Origin: Curtobacterium sp. BH-2-1-1
GTDB taxonomy: Bacteria; Actinomycetota; Actinomycetes; Actinomycetales; Microbacteriaceae
NCBI RefSeq assembly: GCF_001806325.1
Contig: NZ_CP017580.1
Coordinates: 2,542,001-2,606,000 of the forward strand
Direction: 5' to 3'
Length of the DNA stretch: 64,000 nucleotides
Shown here: positions 16,998 to 25,843 of the stretch, piece by piece
Numbering within the stretch: position 1 is the stretch's first letter
Layout of the letters: each line of letters opens with the position of its first letter
Made by a program: the position numbers and the translations under genes
The notes under the pieces: generated by a model
Database searches by the model: none
Told to the model about the DNA's origin: nothing
Seen by the model: the letters and a program-made list of their open reading frames with translations, nothing else

Positions 16998-17429
16998 CTA
17001 CCGCTCCGGCGCGGGCTGGAACCCGATCTCGAGCAGCAGGTTCGCGTGCGAGCGCTGGTCGCCGGTCGCGATGACCAACCCGGTCTCGGGCGCCCGGACC
17101 GCGTCGTAGAACGCGAACCGGTCGAGCGCACCGAGCGGTACGTCCGGCCCGAGGATGCGCCGGTAGCCCTCGTGCGCCGCGACGACGGTGTCCGCCGGAG
17201 CCTCCATGACCGTCGCCGCCTCGACCGGGACCGCGTCGAGCAGGGTCGTCAGGACCTCGTCGACGTCGAGCAGTCCGGGGCGGAAGTTGAGGTGCACGAG
17301 CGCGGCGCCGGGACGCATCGCCGTCGCGAACGGGTAGTTCCCGTCGGCGACCAGCACCTTGGAGCCGTGCCCGAGCGACGCGAGCGCGCTCAGCGTCGGC
17401 TGGTGGGTGAGGGTGTAGCGCAGCATCAT
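16998..17429 (-). CDS. fucU: RbsD/FucU-family sugar mutarotase (likely L-fucose mutarotase)
   Basis: A 143-residue RbsD/FucU protein that interconverts sugar anomers. The N-terminal LASLGHGSKVLVADGNYPFA carries the family His and the DGNxP motif. The C-terminal GDQRSHANLLLEIG region is typical of FucU. It starts inside the stop of the LacI gene (ATGA with a second ATG), after CGGAGG. Grouping with a GH29 fucosidase makes fucose the likely sugar, although RbsD-type ribose activity cannot be excluded from sequence. Confidence 0.85.
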   Translation of the reverse strand: MMLRYTLTHQPTLSALASLGHGSKVLVADGNYPFATAMRPGAALVHLNFRPGLLDVDEVLTTLLDAVPVEAATVMEAPADTVVAAHEGYRRILGPDVPLGALDRFAFYDAVRAPETGLVIATGDQRSHANLLLEIGFQPAPER

Positions 17430-18436
17430 GCCTCCGTGGGGGTGACGAGTCGGGCGACCGATCCACCGGCGACCAGACGGGGTGCGACGACGACGTCGAC
17501 GGGAGCCGGGTCGGCGTCGGGGTCCGTCAGGCGCGCGTGGATCAGGTCGGCGGCGCGGACGGCGAGCTCGTGCGTGGGCTGCACGATGACGGTGAGCTTC
17601 GGGACGGTGGCCTGGGCGAGTTCGAGGCCGTCGAACCCGAGCACGGAGAGCTCCCGGCCGAGGGTCAGCCCGGACTCGTTCAGCGCGATGACGGCTCCGA
17701 GGGTGAGTTCGTAGTTCGCGCAGAAGACCGCTGTCGGTCGGTCCGGCTGCACGAGGAGCCGCTGCATCGCCGCCTGCCCGTGCTGCACCGTGAGGGGGCC
17801 CTCGACGACCGAGTCCGGTCCGAGGACACCGCCCTCCCGTTCGACCACCGCACGGAAGCCTGCGGTGCGCTCCCGCATGGTGGAGACCGCGGGGGCACCC
17901 GCGACGACCCCGACCCGGCGGTGCCCGTGGTCGAGCAGGTGGCGGGCGGCGAGGGCGCCGGCGCCGCGGTTGTCGAGGAAGACGCCGTCGGTGGCGAGGG
18001 TGTCCGCACGCCAGTCGATCTGCACGACCGGCACGCGCTCGGCCGCACGCGCCAGGGCCTCGACGTCGTGGTCCGACGGCACCGCGATGATGCCGTCCAC
18101 CATCCGGCTGAGGAGCAGGTCGACCGCGCCCGCTGCGGCGTCCGGGCTGGACGAGACGATGACGCTCGTCCCGTGCGCCCGCAGTGCGCTCTCGACCCCG
18201 GCGATCACGGTGAGGTGGAAGTCGTTGTCGAGCGCCGGCAGCAGGACGCCGATCGTGCCGGACCGCCGGGAGCGCAGGCTCCGGGCGAACCCGTTGGGAC
18301 GGAACCCGAGCGTCGCCGCGGCCCGTTCGATCGCCTGCGCGTTCTCGTCGCGGACGGTGCCGCCGTTGTAGAACTTCGAGATCGTCGCGAGCGAGAGCCC
18401 CGTCGCCTGCTGCAGGTCCTTGTAGGTCGCCGTCAC
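17426..18436 (-). CDS. LacI-family regulator of fucose module
   Basis: A 336-residue LacI protein. The helix-turn-helix is TYKDLQQATGLSLATISKFYNGG, slightly divergent at the second helix, with hinge GFRPNGFARSLRS and an effector domain with IGVLLPALDNDFH and VLGFDGLELA. GTG 18436 overlaps the upstream reductase stop by GTGA. It is the middle gene of the reductase-LacI-mutarotase operon and probably represses both this operon and the divergent fucosidase through the AACGTTT-type sites. Confidence 0.9.
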   Translation of the reverse strand: MTATYKDLQQATGLSLATISKFYNGGTVRDENAQAIERAAATLGFRPNGFARSLRSRRSGTIGVLLPALDNDFHLTVIAGVESALRAHGTSVIVSSSPDAAAGAVDLLLSRMVDGIIAVPSDHDVEALARAAERVPVVQIDWRADTLATDGVFLDNRGAGALAARHLLDHGHRRVGVVAGAPAVSTMRERTAGFRAVVEREGGVLGPDSVVEGPLTVQHGQAAMQRLLVQPDRPTAVFCANYELTLGAVIALNESGLTLGRELSVLGFDGLELAQATVPKLTVIVQPTHELAVRAADLIHARLTDPDADPAPVDVVVAPRLVAGGSVARLVTPTEA

Positions 18437-19425
18437 CCGACACCCCCGGGGATCGTGCCGTCCTCGTCCCACAGGTCGTGCCAGCTTGCGGCGCCCGACC
18501 ACAGGAACACCTGCCCCTTGATGAGCCGGACGCCGCGGTCGACGTCCTGCATCGCCCGGAGTTCCTCGTCGGTGAGCGGGTCCGTCAGCGCACCGTCGAG
18601 GTTCGCGCGGTACTGCTCGGGCTTGACCGAGAACGGGATCGGGACCTGCCCGCGCGCGACCGCCCACTTGAGGCAGACCACGGCGGGGTGCACGCCGTGC
18701 GCCTCGGCGATCCGCCGGACGACGGGGTGGTCGACGTCCACGGGGTCGTCGTCCTCGCGGTCGCGCTCCGGGCGGGACGGTGACCCGAGCGGCGAGTAAC
18801 CCACGGGCTGGATGTCGTTCGCGCGGCAGAAGTCGAACAGCTCCGGTTGCTGGAACGTCGGGTGCAGCTCCATCTCGTTGAGCGCCGGGAGGACCCGGGC
18901 GTCGCGGAGCAGCAGCCGCAGCTTGGGGACCGTCGTGTTCGACGTGCCGAGGTGCCGGACCAGTCCAGCGTCGACGAGCCCCTCGAGCGCCCGCCAGAGC
19001 GCGAGGTACGGGGCGTGGTCGTAGGGGCGGGCCGACCGGTCGCGGTCCTCGACCGAGGCGTGCGGCGCGTGGTGGTTCGGGAACGGCCAGTGCACGAACA
19101 CCGCGTCGAGGTGGTCGAGCCCCAGGTCCCGGAGTGATCGCTCGACCGACGCGACCGCATCGGCCGGGTCGTGCGCGTCGTTCCAGACCTTCGACATCAC
19201 GAAGAGGTCCTCGCGCGGGACACCGCTCGCCGCGATCGCTGCGCCGACCTCGGGCTCGTTGCCGTAGACCGAGGCGCAGTCGACCAACCGGAAGCCGGCG
19301 TCGAGGCCGCCGCGGACCGCCGCCGCCACCTCGTCCGGGCCGTACCGGTCGGAGCCGAACGTGCCGAGCCCGATCGTCGGGATGCGTGCGCCGGTCCGCA
19401 GGGGTCGGCTCGTCGGGACGTCCAC
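18433..19425 (-). CDS. Aldo/keto reductase
   Basis: A 330-residue TIM-barrel oxidoreductase using NADP(H). The catalytic tetrad is visible as D49, Y54 (ASVYGNE), K79 (VMSKVW) and H112 (FVHWPFP). IPFSVKPEQYRANL near residue 270 is the cofactor phosphate region. It starts at GTG 19425 and is first in the operon. In this setting it may oxidise fucose to a lactone or reduce it, which would suit a non-phosphorylating pathway, but this is inference. Confidence 0.9.
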   Translation of the reverse strand: MDVPTSRPLRTGARIPTIGLGTFGSDRYGPDEVAAAVRGGLDAGFRLVDCASVYGNEPEVGAAIAASGVPREDLFVMSKVWNDAHDPADAVASVERSLRDLGLDHLDAVFVHWPFPNHHAPHASVEDRDRSARPYDHAPYLALWRALEGLVDAGLVRHLGTSNTTVPKLRLLLRDARVLPALNEMELHPTFQQPELFDFCRANDIQPVGYSPLGSPSRPERDREDDDPVDVDHPVVRRIAEAHGVHPAVVCLKWAVARGQVPIPFSVKPEQYRANLDGALTDPLTDEELRAMQDVDRGVRLIKGQVFLWSGAASWHDLWDEDGTIPGGVG

Positions 19426-19460
19426 GGTGGCCTGCTTCCTGCGCGTCGTCGCGCATCACT

Positions 19461-19526
19461 CAACGTTTCACCCGTGCGGGTGCAATGCACGCTACCGTAG
19501 AACCGTCCCCAGGACGAAACGTTTCG
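19461..19526. promoter_or_regulatory. AACGTT-type LacI operators between reductase operon and fucosidase
   Basis: CGAAACGTTTCG at 19515-19526 is a perfect 12-bp palindrome placed 19 bp before the fucosidase start. A second related site, CAACGTTTCA, lies at 19461-19470, 36 bp upstream of the reductase start. TACCGT at 19493-19498 may be the fucosidase -10, which puts the perfect palindrome just downstream of it. Confidence 0.7.
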
Positions 19527-19545
19527 CTCGACTCGAGGAGGAGTC

Positions 19546-21096
19546 ATGCCCGAACCCCACGACCTGCCACGGATCGACCCGGCAGCCCTGCCGGCGCCGG
19601 TCGACGTCAGCGACAACTCGGTGGCGCTCGCTGCCGTCGCCGCGGTCGTCGCCGCCGGCCCGTACGAGGCGACCTGGGAGTCACTCCGCGGGTACACGCC
19701 ACCGCGCTGGTACGAGGACGCCAAGTTCGGGGTCTTCCTGCACTGGGGCGTCTACTCGGTGCCGGCCTTCCGGAACGAGTGGTACTCGCGGGACATGTAC
19801 CGCGCGGGCACCCCCGAGTTCGAGCACCACGTGGCCACCTACGGACCGCAGTCGGAGTTCGGGTACAAGGACTTCATCCCGTCGTTCACGATGGAGCACT
19901 TCGACCCGCAGGACTGGGCGACCCTGTTCCGTCGCGCGGGGGCGCAGTTCGTGGTCCCCGTCGCCGAGCACCACGACGGCTTCGCGATGTACGACACCGA
20001 CCGCTCCCGGTGGAGCGCGGCGCGGATGGGGCCGGAGCGCGACGTGTTCGGCGACCTGCTCCAGGCGGTCGACGACGCGTTCATGGTCCGCGGAGCTTCC
20101 TCGCACCGGGCCGAGCACTGGTTCTTCATGAACGGGGGCGCCCGGTTCGACTCGGACGTGCTCGACCCGCGGTTCATCGACTTCTACGGCCCGGCCCAGC
20201 GCGAGGAGACCGCGCCGAACGAGCGACACCTCGAGGACTGGCTGCTCCGGACCGTCGAGGTCATCGACAAGTACCGGCCGCAGGTGCTCTGGTTCGACTG
20301 GTGGATCGAGCAGCCAGCGTTCGAGCCGTGGCTGCGCACCCTCGCCGCGTACTACTACAACCGTGCCGCCGAGTGGGGGCGCGAGGTCGTCATCAACTAC
20401 AAGTGGCAGGCGTTCGCGGACGGCTCCGCGGTCTACGACATCGAGCGCGGTGCGATGGGGGACATCCCGCCGGTCGTCTGGCAGAACGACACCTCGGTGT
20501 CGAAGTCCGCCTGGTGCTGGATCGAGGGGCACGACTACAAGTCCGCGCGCGACCTCGTCGCCGAGCTCGTCGACGTCGTCGCGAAGAACGGCGTCCTCCT
20601 GCTCAACGTCGGCCCGAAGCCGGACGGCACGATCGCCGAGCCCGAGCAGCGGCTGCTGGAGGGCATAGGCCGGTGGTTGACCGCCAACGGTGAGGCGATC
20701 TACGGCACCCGTCCCTGGCGCGTCTTCGGCGAGGGTCCGACGCACGTCCAGGCGGGGTCGTTCGTCGACGGCGCCGCTCCGGCCTACACGTCCGAGGACG
20801 TCCGGTTCACCACCCGCCACGACGTCACCGGCGAGTACGTCTACGCGGTCCTGCTCGCCGACCCGGCGGACGGTGTCGCGCGCATCCGCTCGTTCGGCAG
20901 CGGCACGAACCTGCTCGGACGGCCGATCCGCAGCGTCGAGGTGCTCGGCGCCGACGGCGAGGTGCAGTGGACGCAGACCGCCACGGCGCTCGAGGTCGTG
21001 GTGCCGACCGGTACCGATCCCGATTCCGGCCCGGTCGTGAAGGTCTGGCTGCGTCCGGAGGAGCGGCAGGAACGAACCGACTCGCTGCACGGGTGA
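19546..21096 (+). CDS. GH29 alpha-L-fucosidase
   Basis: A 516-residue glycoside hydrolase that removes alpha-linked L-fucose. The core shows WYEDAKFGVFLHWGVYSVP, FVVPVAEHHDGFAMYD and VLWFDWW, where D251 is the expected nucleophile. A C-terminal beta domain (from about residue 390) follows. There is no signal peptide, so the enzyme should act on imported oligosaccharides in the cytoplasm. GGAGGAG precedes ATG 19546. It is divergent from the mutarotase operon. Confidence 0.93.
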   Translation: MPEPHDLPRIDPAALPAPVDVSDNSVALAAVAAVVAAGPYEATWESLRGYTPPRWYEDAKFGVFLHWGVYSVPAFRNEWYSRDMYRAGTPEFEHHVATYGPQSEFGYKDFIPSFTMEHFDPQDWATLFRRAGAQFVVPVAEHHDGFAMYDTDRSRWSAARMGPERDVFGDLLQAVDDAFMVRGASSHRAEHWFFMNGGARFDSDVLDPRFIDFYGPAQREETAPNERHLEDWLLRTVEVIDKYRPQVLWFDWWIEQPAFEPWLRTLAAYYYNRAAEWGREVVINYKWQAFADGSAVYDIERGAMGDIPPVVWQNDTSVSKSAWCWIEGHDYKSARDLVAELVDVVAKNGVLLLNVGPKPDGTIAEPEQRLLEGIGRWLTANGEAIYGTRPWRVFGEGPTHVQAGSFVDGAAPAYTSEDVRFTTRHDVTGEYVYAVLLADPADGVARIRSFGSGTNLLGRPIRSVEVLGADGEVQWTQTATALEVVVPTGTDPDSGPVVKVWLRPEERQERTDSLHG

Positions 21097-21123
21097 GCGA
21101 GCGGTCCGACGGTGACCACCCTC

Positions 21124-21165
21124 GGACTGGAGGCGCGGTGCGGGCCCGCACCGCGCCTCCAGTCC
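21124..21165. repeat. Family-1 dispersed palindrome, copy 4 (perfect 42-bp palindrome)
   Basis: Bases 21124-21144 and 21145-21165 are exact reverse complements with no loop, making a perfect 42-bp palindrome. It starts 27 bp after the fucosidase stop and ends 14 bp before the TetR start codon, so it may serve as both terminator and part of the TetR leader. Confidence 0.92.
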
Positions 21166-21179
21166 GTGACACTGGAACC

Positions 21180-21791
21180 GTGGAACGACGCGCACTGATC
21201 CTGGAGGCCGCCGCCCGTGAGTTCGAGCGTGTCGGCTTCGCCGCCACGACGATCGCGGCCGTCGCCCGCGAGGCGGGCGTCTCGCAGGGCGCCCTGCACT
21301 TCCACTTCCCCACCAAGCTGTCCCTCGCGCTCGGGGTCATCGACGAGCAGAACGTGCGGACGTTCGACGTCGTGAGCCACCACGACGCGTCGCCCGCCGA
21401 GGCGCTCGTCCGGGCCTCCCGGGGCATCGCCGGCATGCTGCTGACCGACCCCGTCGTGAGCGCCGGCATCCGGCTCTCGCTCGAACGCGGCGAGTTCGGT
21501 GCCGCGACCGCCGCCTTCTACGACCAGTGGATCGGTGGGATCAGCGACCTGTTCCGCCTCGCGATCGCGAGCGGCGAACTCCGGACGGACCTCACCCCCG
21601 AGCAGCTCGGCGCGACCGTCGTCCCGATGTTCACCGGAGTCCAGCTCGTCTCGGCGGTGCGGACCGGTCGGCAGGACCTCTTCCCCGCGGTCGCGACGAT
21701 GTGGCGGATGGTGCTCACCGCCGTCGCGGACCCTCGGCACCGGCCCCGCTTGCTGGGGGTCGTGGCGGACGCGTTCGGCACGGCAGACTGA
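21180..21791 (+). CDS. TetR-family regulator (gamma-butyrolactone-receptor-like)
   Basis: A 203-residue TetR protein. The DNA-binding part is ILEAAAREFERVGFAATTIA then REAGVSQGALHFHFPTK, and the GALHFHFP block resembles ScbR-type receptors of actinobacterial signalling lactones. The ligand domain has LRTDLTPEQLG and a Trp-containing helix. GTG 21180 is the only sensible start. No lactone synthase gene is seen, so the ligand is open. Confidence 0.85.
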   Translation: MERRALILEAAAREFERVGFAATTIAAVAREAGVSQGALHFHFPTKLSLALGVIDEQNVRTFDVVSHHDASPAEALVRASRGIAGMLLTDPVVSAGIRLSLERGEFGAATAAFYDQWIGGISDLFRLAIASGELRTDLTPEQLGATVVPMFTGVQLVSAVRTGRQDLFPAVATMWRMVLTAVADPRHRPRLLGVVADAFGTAD

Positions 21792-21795
21792 CGCC

Positions 21796-22113
21796 GTGGA
21801 CACCAGCGAGCACGGCACCCCTCCCTCCGGCGACCCCGCGCTCGCGACGTCCGGGGTCGAGCGGGTGGGGTGGTCCGCGAGCGTCGTCGCGCTGCACGTC
21901 GTCGCGACCGTGCTGCTCGCGGTCGGGTTCGTCGCCGTCGCGGTGACGCTCTGGGCCCTGTTCGTCTCGGTCGACGACGGCGGCGGCGCGAACATCGGCG
22001 CCGGGATCCTCGGGGTGTTCGGCCTGGGCGTCGGTGCGCTCGGGCTGGTCGTGCTCGCCGCTGCGGGCAGTGCGGCCGCGGTCACCCGTGTCCGGCGCCG
22101 ACGAGCGCACTGA
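21796..22113 (+). CDS. Small membrane protein, function unknown
   Basis: A 105-residue protein starting at GTG 21796, four bases after the TetR stop. Two hydrophobic helices (about 28-53 and 65-92) are joined by a DDGGGANIG loop, and the tail is RRRRAH. No family recognised. It is likely cotranscribed with the TetR gene. Confidence 0.65.
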   Translation: MDTSEHGTPPSGDPALATSGVERVGWSASVVALHVVATVLLAVGFVAVAVTLWALFVSVDDGGGANIGAGILGVFGLGVGALGLVVLAAAGSAAAVTRVRRRRAH

Positions 22114-22146
22114 CGCGGGACGGCACGGGGGCCGGGCTGCTGCGGG

Positions 22147-22575
22147 TCAGCGGTCGTGGAGCTCGCGGTCGCGGAACCACTTCAGCAGCCAGGCCGCGCT
22201 CGTGCGGTCGAAGGACCGCGGGAAGTCGACGCCGTCGGTGAGGAACGGGCTGAAGCCCTCCTCGGCGGCGATGTCGGAGTCGTCGAGCGACCGGTAGGCC
22301 ATCGACCAGCCGTCGAACCGACGGCGTTCGATGTCCTCGCGCACGAGCGACTTCACCTCGCCGTGGCGGGGGTCGCGCGCGATCGCGGCGAACCGGTCGT
22401 CCACGCTCCACGCCGGGCCCTCGAGCAGCTGCATGAAGCGGCCGTCCTTCGCCAACAGGATGCCGGAGACCCCCAGCGCCTCGTTCCGGAGCCGCGACCC
22501 ACGCAGGAGTTCGGTCAGGGCGGCGTCGTCGAAGGGGGTGGCCGCCCGGCTCATGTAGACGATGGAGACGAGCAC
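22147..22575 (-). CDS. BLUF-domain blue-light photoreceptor
   Basis: A 142-residue standalone BLUF protein, which binds FAD and senses blue light. The flavin-pocket residues are Y7 (SIVYMS), N31 (LRNEALGVSG), Q49 (RFMQLLEG) and W90 (GWSMAY). Their spacing (24, 42 and 83 from the Tyr) equals that of AppA Y21/N45/Q63/W104. There is no output domain, so it must signal through a protein partner. GTG 22575 begins right at the first strand. Nothing in the neighbours shows the partner. Confidence 0.93.
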   Translation of the reverse strand: MLVSIVYMSRAATPFDDAALTELLRGSRLRNEALGVSGILLAKDGRFMQLLEGPAWSVDDRFAAIARDPRHGEVKSLVREDIERRRFDGWSMAYRSLDDSDIAAEEGFSPFLTDGVDFPRSFDRTSAAWLLKWFRDRELHDR

Positions 22576-22635
22576 GGCTCCATCTTGGCGCGGGCCGCCG
22601 TCGACACGAAATGGTGTCCGCTAGACGTAGTCCGG

Positions 22636-23844
22636 TCAGTCCGCGGACGGGGCCGGTGCGCCGACCGGGGGCTCCCGCACGTCGAGCGTGGTGCGGTTCC
22701 GGGTCGCCGGGGCGGCGAGCAGCGCCACGACGAGGAGTGCGGCGGGGACGAGCATCGCCGCCTGCAGGCCGAGGTGCTCGCCGAGGAACCCGAGGGCCGG
22801 AGGACCCGCCAGGAACGCGATGTAACCCGCGGTCGCGACGACGGACACCCGTCGGTCACCATCGGTCGGGTGGTCGCCGGCGGCCGAGATCGCGAGCGGG
22901 AAGCCGAGGGCGATGCCGAGGCCCCACACCCCGGCGGCGGCCGCGGTCAGCACCGGGCTCGGCGACACCACGACGAGCAGCACGCCGACGGTGCCGACCG
23001 CCGCGCACACCCGGACGACCGGTGCGCGACCGAAGCGGGCGACGAGGGGCGTGCCGGCCGTCCGCCCGACGAACATCGCGAGGGCGAAGCCGGTGAAGAC
23101 GAGGGACCCGACGGCCTCGGGGGCGCCGTGGTCGGTCGTCATGAGCAGCGGGAGCCAGTCGCTCGCGGCACCCTCGGCGAAGGCCATCGCCAGGGTGATC
23201 ACGGCGATGAGCAGCACCTGCACCGTGAGCACGGCCCGGAGCCGCGGAGCCGGTGCGGCCGCGGACGACGCCTCGGGCGCAACGCGGGGGACCGGACGGA
23301 GGTTCACGGCGGCGAACGCGGCGAGTGCGGCCATGACGACGGTGGCGCCGAGCAGGTGCGTGAGGACCGGCGTCCGGGCAGCGGTGACCGCGATGCCCGC
23401 CACCCCGCCGAGGACCGTGCCGAGACTGAAGCAGGCGTGGAGCAGCGGGACGACCGGCCGACCGATCCGTCGTTCGACCGCGGCCGCCTCGACGTTCAGG
23501 CCGATCTCGGCGACGCCGGACCCGAAGCCGATGAGGAACAGCCCGCCCCACACCCCGGCGGCGAGCTGCGCGGGGGCGGACAGGGCGACGAGGAGCATGC
23601 CGACGACGGGCAGGACCCCGCCGAGGACGATGAGCGGCCGGGTTCCGAGTCGCCGGACGAGCACACCGGCGCCGAGGATCCCGATCATCGAGCCGATCGA
23701 GAGCCCGAGGATGACGATGCCCATCGCCTCGATCGAGGCCCCGAGCGCGTCGCGGATCGCGGGCGTGCGCGTGATCCACGAGGCGATCCCGAACCCGGTC
23801 ATCGTCGACGTGGCGAAGAGTGCCGCGCGGTGGCGCTCGATCAT
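22636..23844 (-). CDS. MFS transporter (YbjJ-like)
   Basis: A 402-residue major facilitator protein with twelve predicted helices. The segment SIGSMIGILGAGVLVRRLGTRP is the conserved loop 2-3, and GFGSGVAEIGLNVEAAAVE is typical of the YbjJ-like sugar/drug group. ATG 23844 is chosen; GTG at 23865 would add 7 residues. Substrate unknown. Confidence 0.88.
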   Translation of the reverse strand: MIERHRAALFATSTMTGFGIASWITRTPAIRDALGASIEAMGIVILGLSIGSMIGILGAGVLVRRLGTRPLIVLGGVLPVVGMLLVALSAPAQLAAGVWGGLFLIGFGSGVAEIGLNVEAAAVERRIGRPVVPLLHACFSLGTVLGGVAGIAVTAARTPVLTHLLGATVVMAALAAFAAVNLRPVPRVAPEASSAAAPAPRLRAVLTVQVLLIAVITLAMAFAEGAASDWLPLLMTTDHGAPEAVGSLVFTGFALAMFVGRTAGTPLVARFGRAPVVRVCAAVGTVGVLLVVVSPSPVLTAAAAGVWGLGIALGFPLAISAAGDHPTDGDRRVSVVATAGYIAFLAGPPALGFLGEHLGLQAAMLVPAALLVVALLAAPATRNRTTLDVREPPVGAPAPSAD

Positions 23845-23907
23845 GGGTCCATCAGAACGTCCCACCGTGGTCGAGTCAAGGGAACGGCGCAGACCGCCGG
23901 TGCGAGG

Positions 23908-24528
23908 TCAGCGCAGCATGCCGAGCGAGCGCGCCGTGGACACCGCAGCCGTCCGCGAGGCGACCCCGAGCTTCGAGAACACGTGCACGAGGTGCGACTT
24001 GACCGTCGCCTCGCTGATGTGGAGCCGCGCCGCGACCTCGCCGTTCGCAGCGCCGGCGGCGACGAGCTCGAGGACCTCGATCTCCCGCGCCGAGAGCGAC
24101 ACCTGCGGGGTCCGCATCCGGGCCATCAGCCGGCCGGCGATCGCGGGCGCGAGCGCGCTCTGGCCGGACGCCGCCGCCCGGACGGCCGCGATCAGGTCGT
24201 GCGGCGGCGCGTCCTTGAGCAGGTACCCGCTCGCGCCGGCCTCCACCGCGCCGAGGATGTCGCCGTCGGAGTCGTAGTTCGTGAGCACGAGGACGTACGG
24301 CGCGGCGTCGAGCGCACGGATCCGCCGGGTGGCTTCGGCACCGGAGGTGTCCTGGCCGAACTGCAGGTCCATCAGGACGAGTTCCGGCGAGAGGTCGGCG
24401 GCGAGCTCGACCGCGGTCCCCGGCGTCGCCGCCTCGCCGACGACCTCGAGGTCGTCCTCCGCGTCGAGCAGTGCGCGCAGGCCGGCCCGCACGACCGGGT
24501 GGTCGTCGGCGATCAGGATCCGGATCAC
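23908..24528 (-). CDS. NarL/LuxR-type response regulator
   Basis: A 206-residue two-component regulator. The receiver domain starts IRILIADDHPVVRAGL, the phosphoacceptor Asp is in LVLMDLQF, and LLKDA supplies the Lys. The C-terminal LuxR helix-turn-helix is SLSAREIEVLELVAAGAANGE. GTG 24528 overlaps the kinase stop by GTGA. It probably controls the divergent ABC exporter genes. Confidence 0.94.
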   Translation of the reverse strand: MIRILIADDHPVVRAGLRALLDAEDDLEVVGEAATPGTAVELAADLSPELVLMDLQFGQDTSGAEATRRIRALDAAPYVLVLTNYDSDGDILGAVEAGASGYLLKDAPPHDLIAAVRAAASGQSALAPAIAGRLMARMRTPQVSLSAREIEVLELVAAGAANGEVAARLHISEATVKSHLVHVFSKLGVASRTAAVSTARSLGMLR

Positions 24529-25694
24529 GGCACCTCCAGGACGGCGACGAGGGTGGTGCCGCGTCCGGGCGCCGAGTCGATCTCCAGCCGTCCGCCGAAC
24601 TGGCCGACGCGGTCCCGGGCCGCGCGCAGGCCGAACGAGTCGGACGCGACCGCCCGCGACAGGGCGGTGACCGGGTCGAAACCGACGCCGTCGTCCGAGA
24701 CCGTCAGTCGCGCCTCCTGGCCGTCGACCGCGAGCGACAGCGCGACGTGCGTGGCGTGCGCGTGCTGCACCACGTTCGCGACCGCGCCCTGGGCGATGCG
24801 CAGGAGCGCCGTCTGGACGTCCATCGGGAGCACCACGTCGGGCACGTCGACGGTCACGGTCAGGCCGTCGCCGGACCACTGCTGCTCGGCGAGCCGCCCG
24901 AGCGCCGCCGGGAGTCCCTGGTCGAGCGACGGCGGCGTGAGCTCACGGATGAACCGCCGGGTGTCGGCGAGTCCGTCCGCCGCGGTGTCACGTGCGAGCC
25001 GGATGTGCTCCAGCCCGGGGCGGTCGCCGTCCGCGCGTTCCGCGGCGTGCAGGAGCATCTGGATGCTCGACAGGCCCTGAGCGACGGTGTCGTGGATCTC
25101 GCGGGCGAGGCGAGCCCGCTCGGCGAGGACGCCCTGTTCACGCTCGGTCGCGGCCAGGCGGTCACGGGTCGCGATGAGTTCAGCGACGAGCGCCTCGCGC
25201 TCCGTGGCCTCGCGCGCGAGGGCGCGGTACCCGAGCCCGATGAGCAACGCCACACCGGCGCCGACGAGCGGGCCGACGACTCCGCCGACCGTGAAGCCGC
25301 CGTGCAGACCGAGCGCGACGACCGCGACGAGGGTGGCGACCACGACGGCGACCGGACCGACCACGCGGGGGAGGACGTGCAGGTACAGGAAGAACAGCGG
25401 GAAGACGAGGTACGCGGCCTCGGGCACGAGCACGAGCAGGGCGATCCAGACGAGGCTCAGCGCGACGAGCCAGAATCCGCCGGCGATCGCACGACGGCGC
25501 TCGGCGGTGCGGGCGGCGACTGCGCCGAGCAGGTAGACGCCGGCGAAGACGACGCTCAGCCCGAGGGGCACCCAGGGCCGCGGGCCGTCGCTCACCAGGA
25601 CACGGATGACGACGAGGGCCAGGAGCGCGGCGGACAGCACGTGCAGGCCGGTCCGGAGACCGACGAAGACCGGGGTGAGCGTGCTGTGCGCCAT
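24525..25694 (-). CDS. Sensor histidine kinase (HisKA_3 type)
   Basis: A 389-residue membrane kinase. Residues about 10-165 contain five or six helices with little outside sequence, then a coiled linker (LAREATEREALVAELI), the dimerisation/phosphoacceptor segment LAREIHDTVAQGLSSI, and an ATPase domain with VVQHAHA, DDGVGFD and GRGTTL. The sensor has no extracytoplasmic loop, as in kinases that sense membrane state or a transporter. Confidence 0.93.
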   Translation of the reverse strand: MAHSTLTPVFVGLRTGLHVLSAALLALVVIRVLVSDGPRPWVPLGLSVVFAGVYLLGAVAARTAERRRAIAGGFWLVALSLVWIALLVLVPEAAYLVFPLFFLYLHVLPRVVGPVAVVVATLVAVVALGLHGGFTVGGVVGPLVGAGVALLIGLGYRALAREATEREALVAELIATRDRLAATEREQGVLAERARLAREIHDTVAQGLSSIQMLLHAAERADGDRPGLEHIRLARDTAADGLADTRRFIRELTPPSLDQGLPAALGRLAEQQWSGDGLTVTVDVPDVVLPMDVQTALLRIAQGAVANVVQHAHATHVALSLAVDGQEARLTVSDDGVGFDPVTALSRAVASDSFGLRAARDRVGQFGGRLEIDSAPGRGTTLVAVLEVP

Positions 25695-25722
25695 GACGGT
25701 CCCAGCGTACGGAGCCGGGTGC

Positions 25723-25785
25723 GGGACCGGATCAACCGAAAGTTCGATCGGGGGACCAGTCCGGTCGACGATGTCCGGAGGGACC
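25723..25785. promoter_or_regulatory. Three GGGACC direct repeats upstream of the ABC exporter
   Basis: GGGACC occurs at 25723-25728, 25752-25757 and 25780-25785, about 28-29 bp apart, in the divergent gap between the kinase and the permease. The regular spacing suggests response regulator sites, but the hexamer is short and could be chance in GC-rich DNA. Confidence 0.35.
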
Positions 25786-25843
25786 GGCGCGGCGAGGCTG
25801 GAGGCGTGGTCGCGGAGGGTCCGTGACCCGGGAAGGGACCATC

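Noticed and set aside
22156..25080. A 974-codon plus-strand open frame
   Set aside because: It is opposite the BLUF, MFS, response regulator and kinase genes, is full of Arg/Asp/Glu/Gly low-complexity sequence and has no domain.
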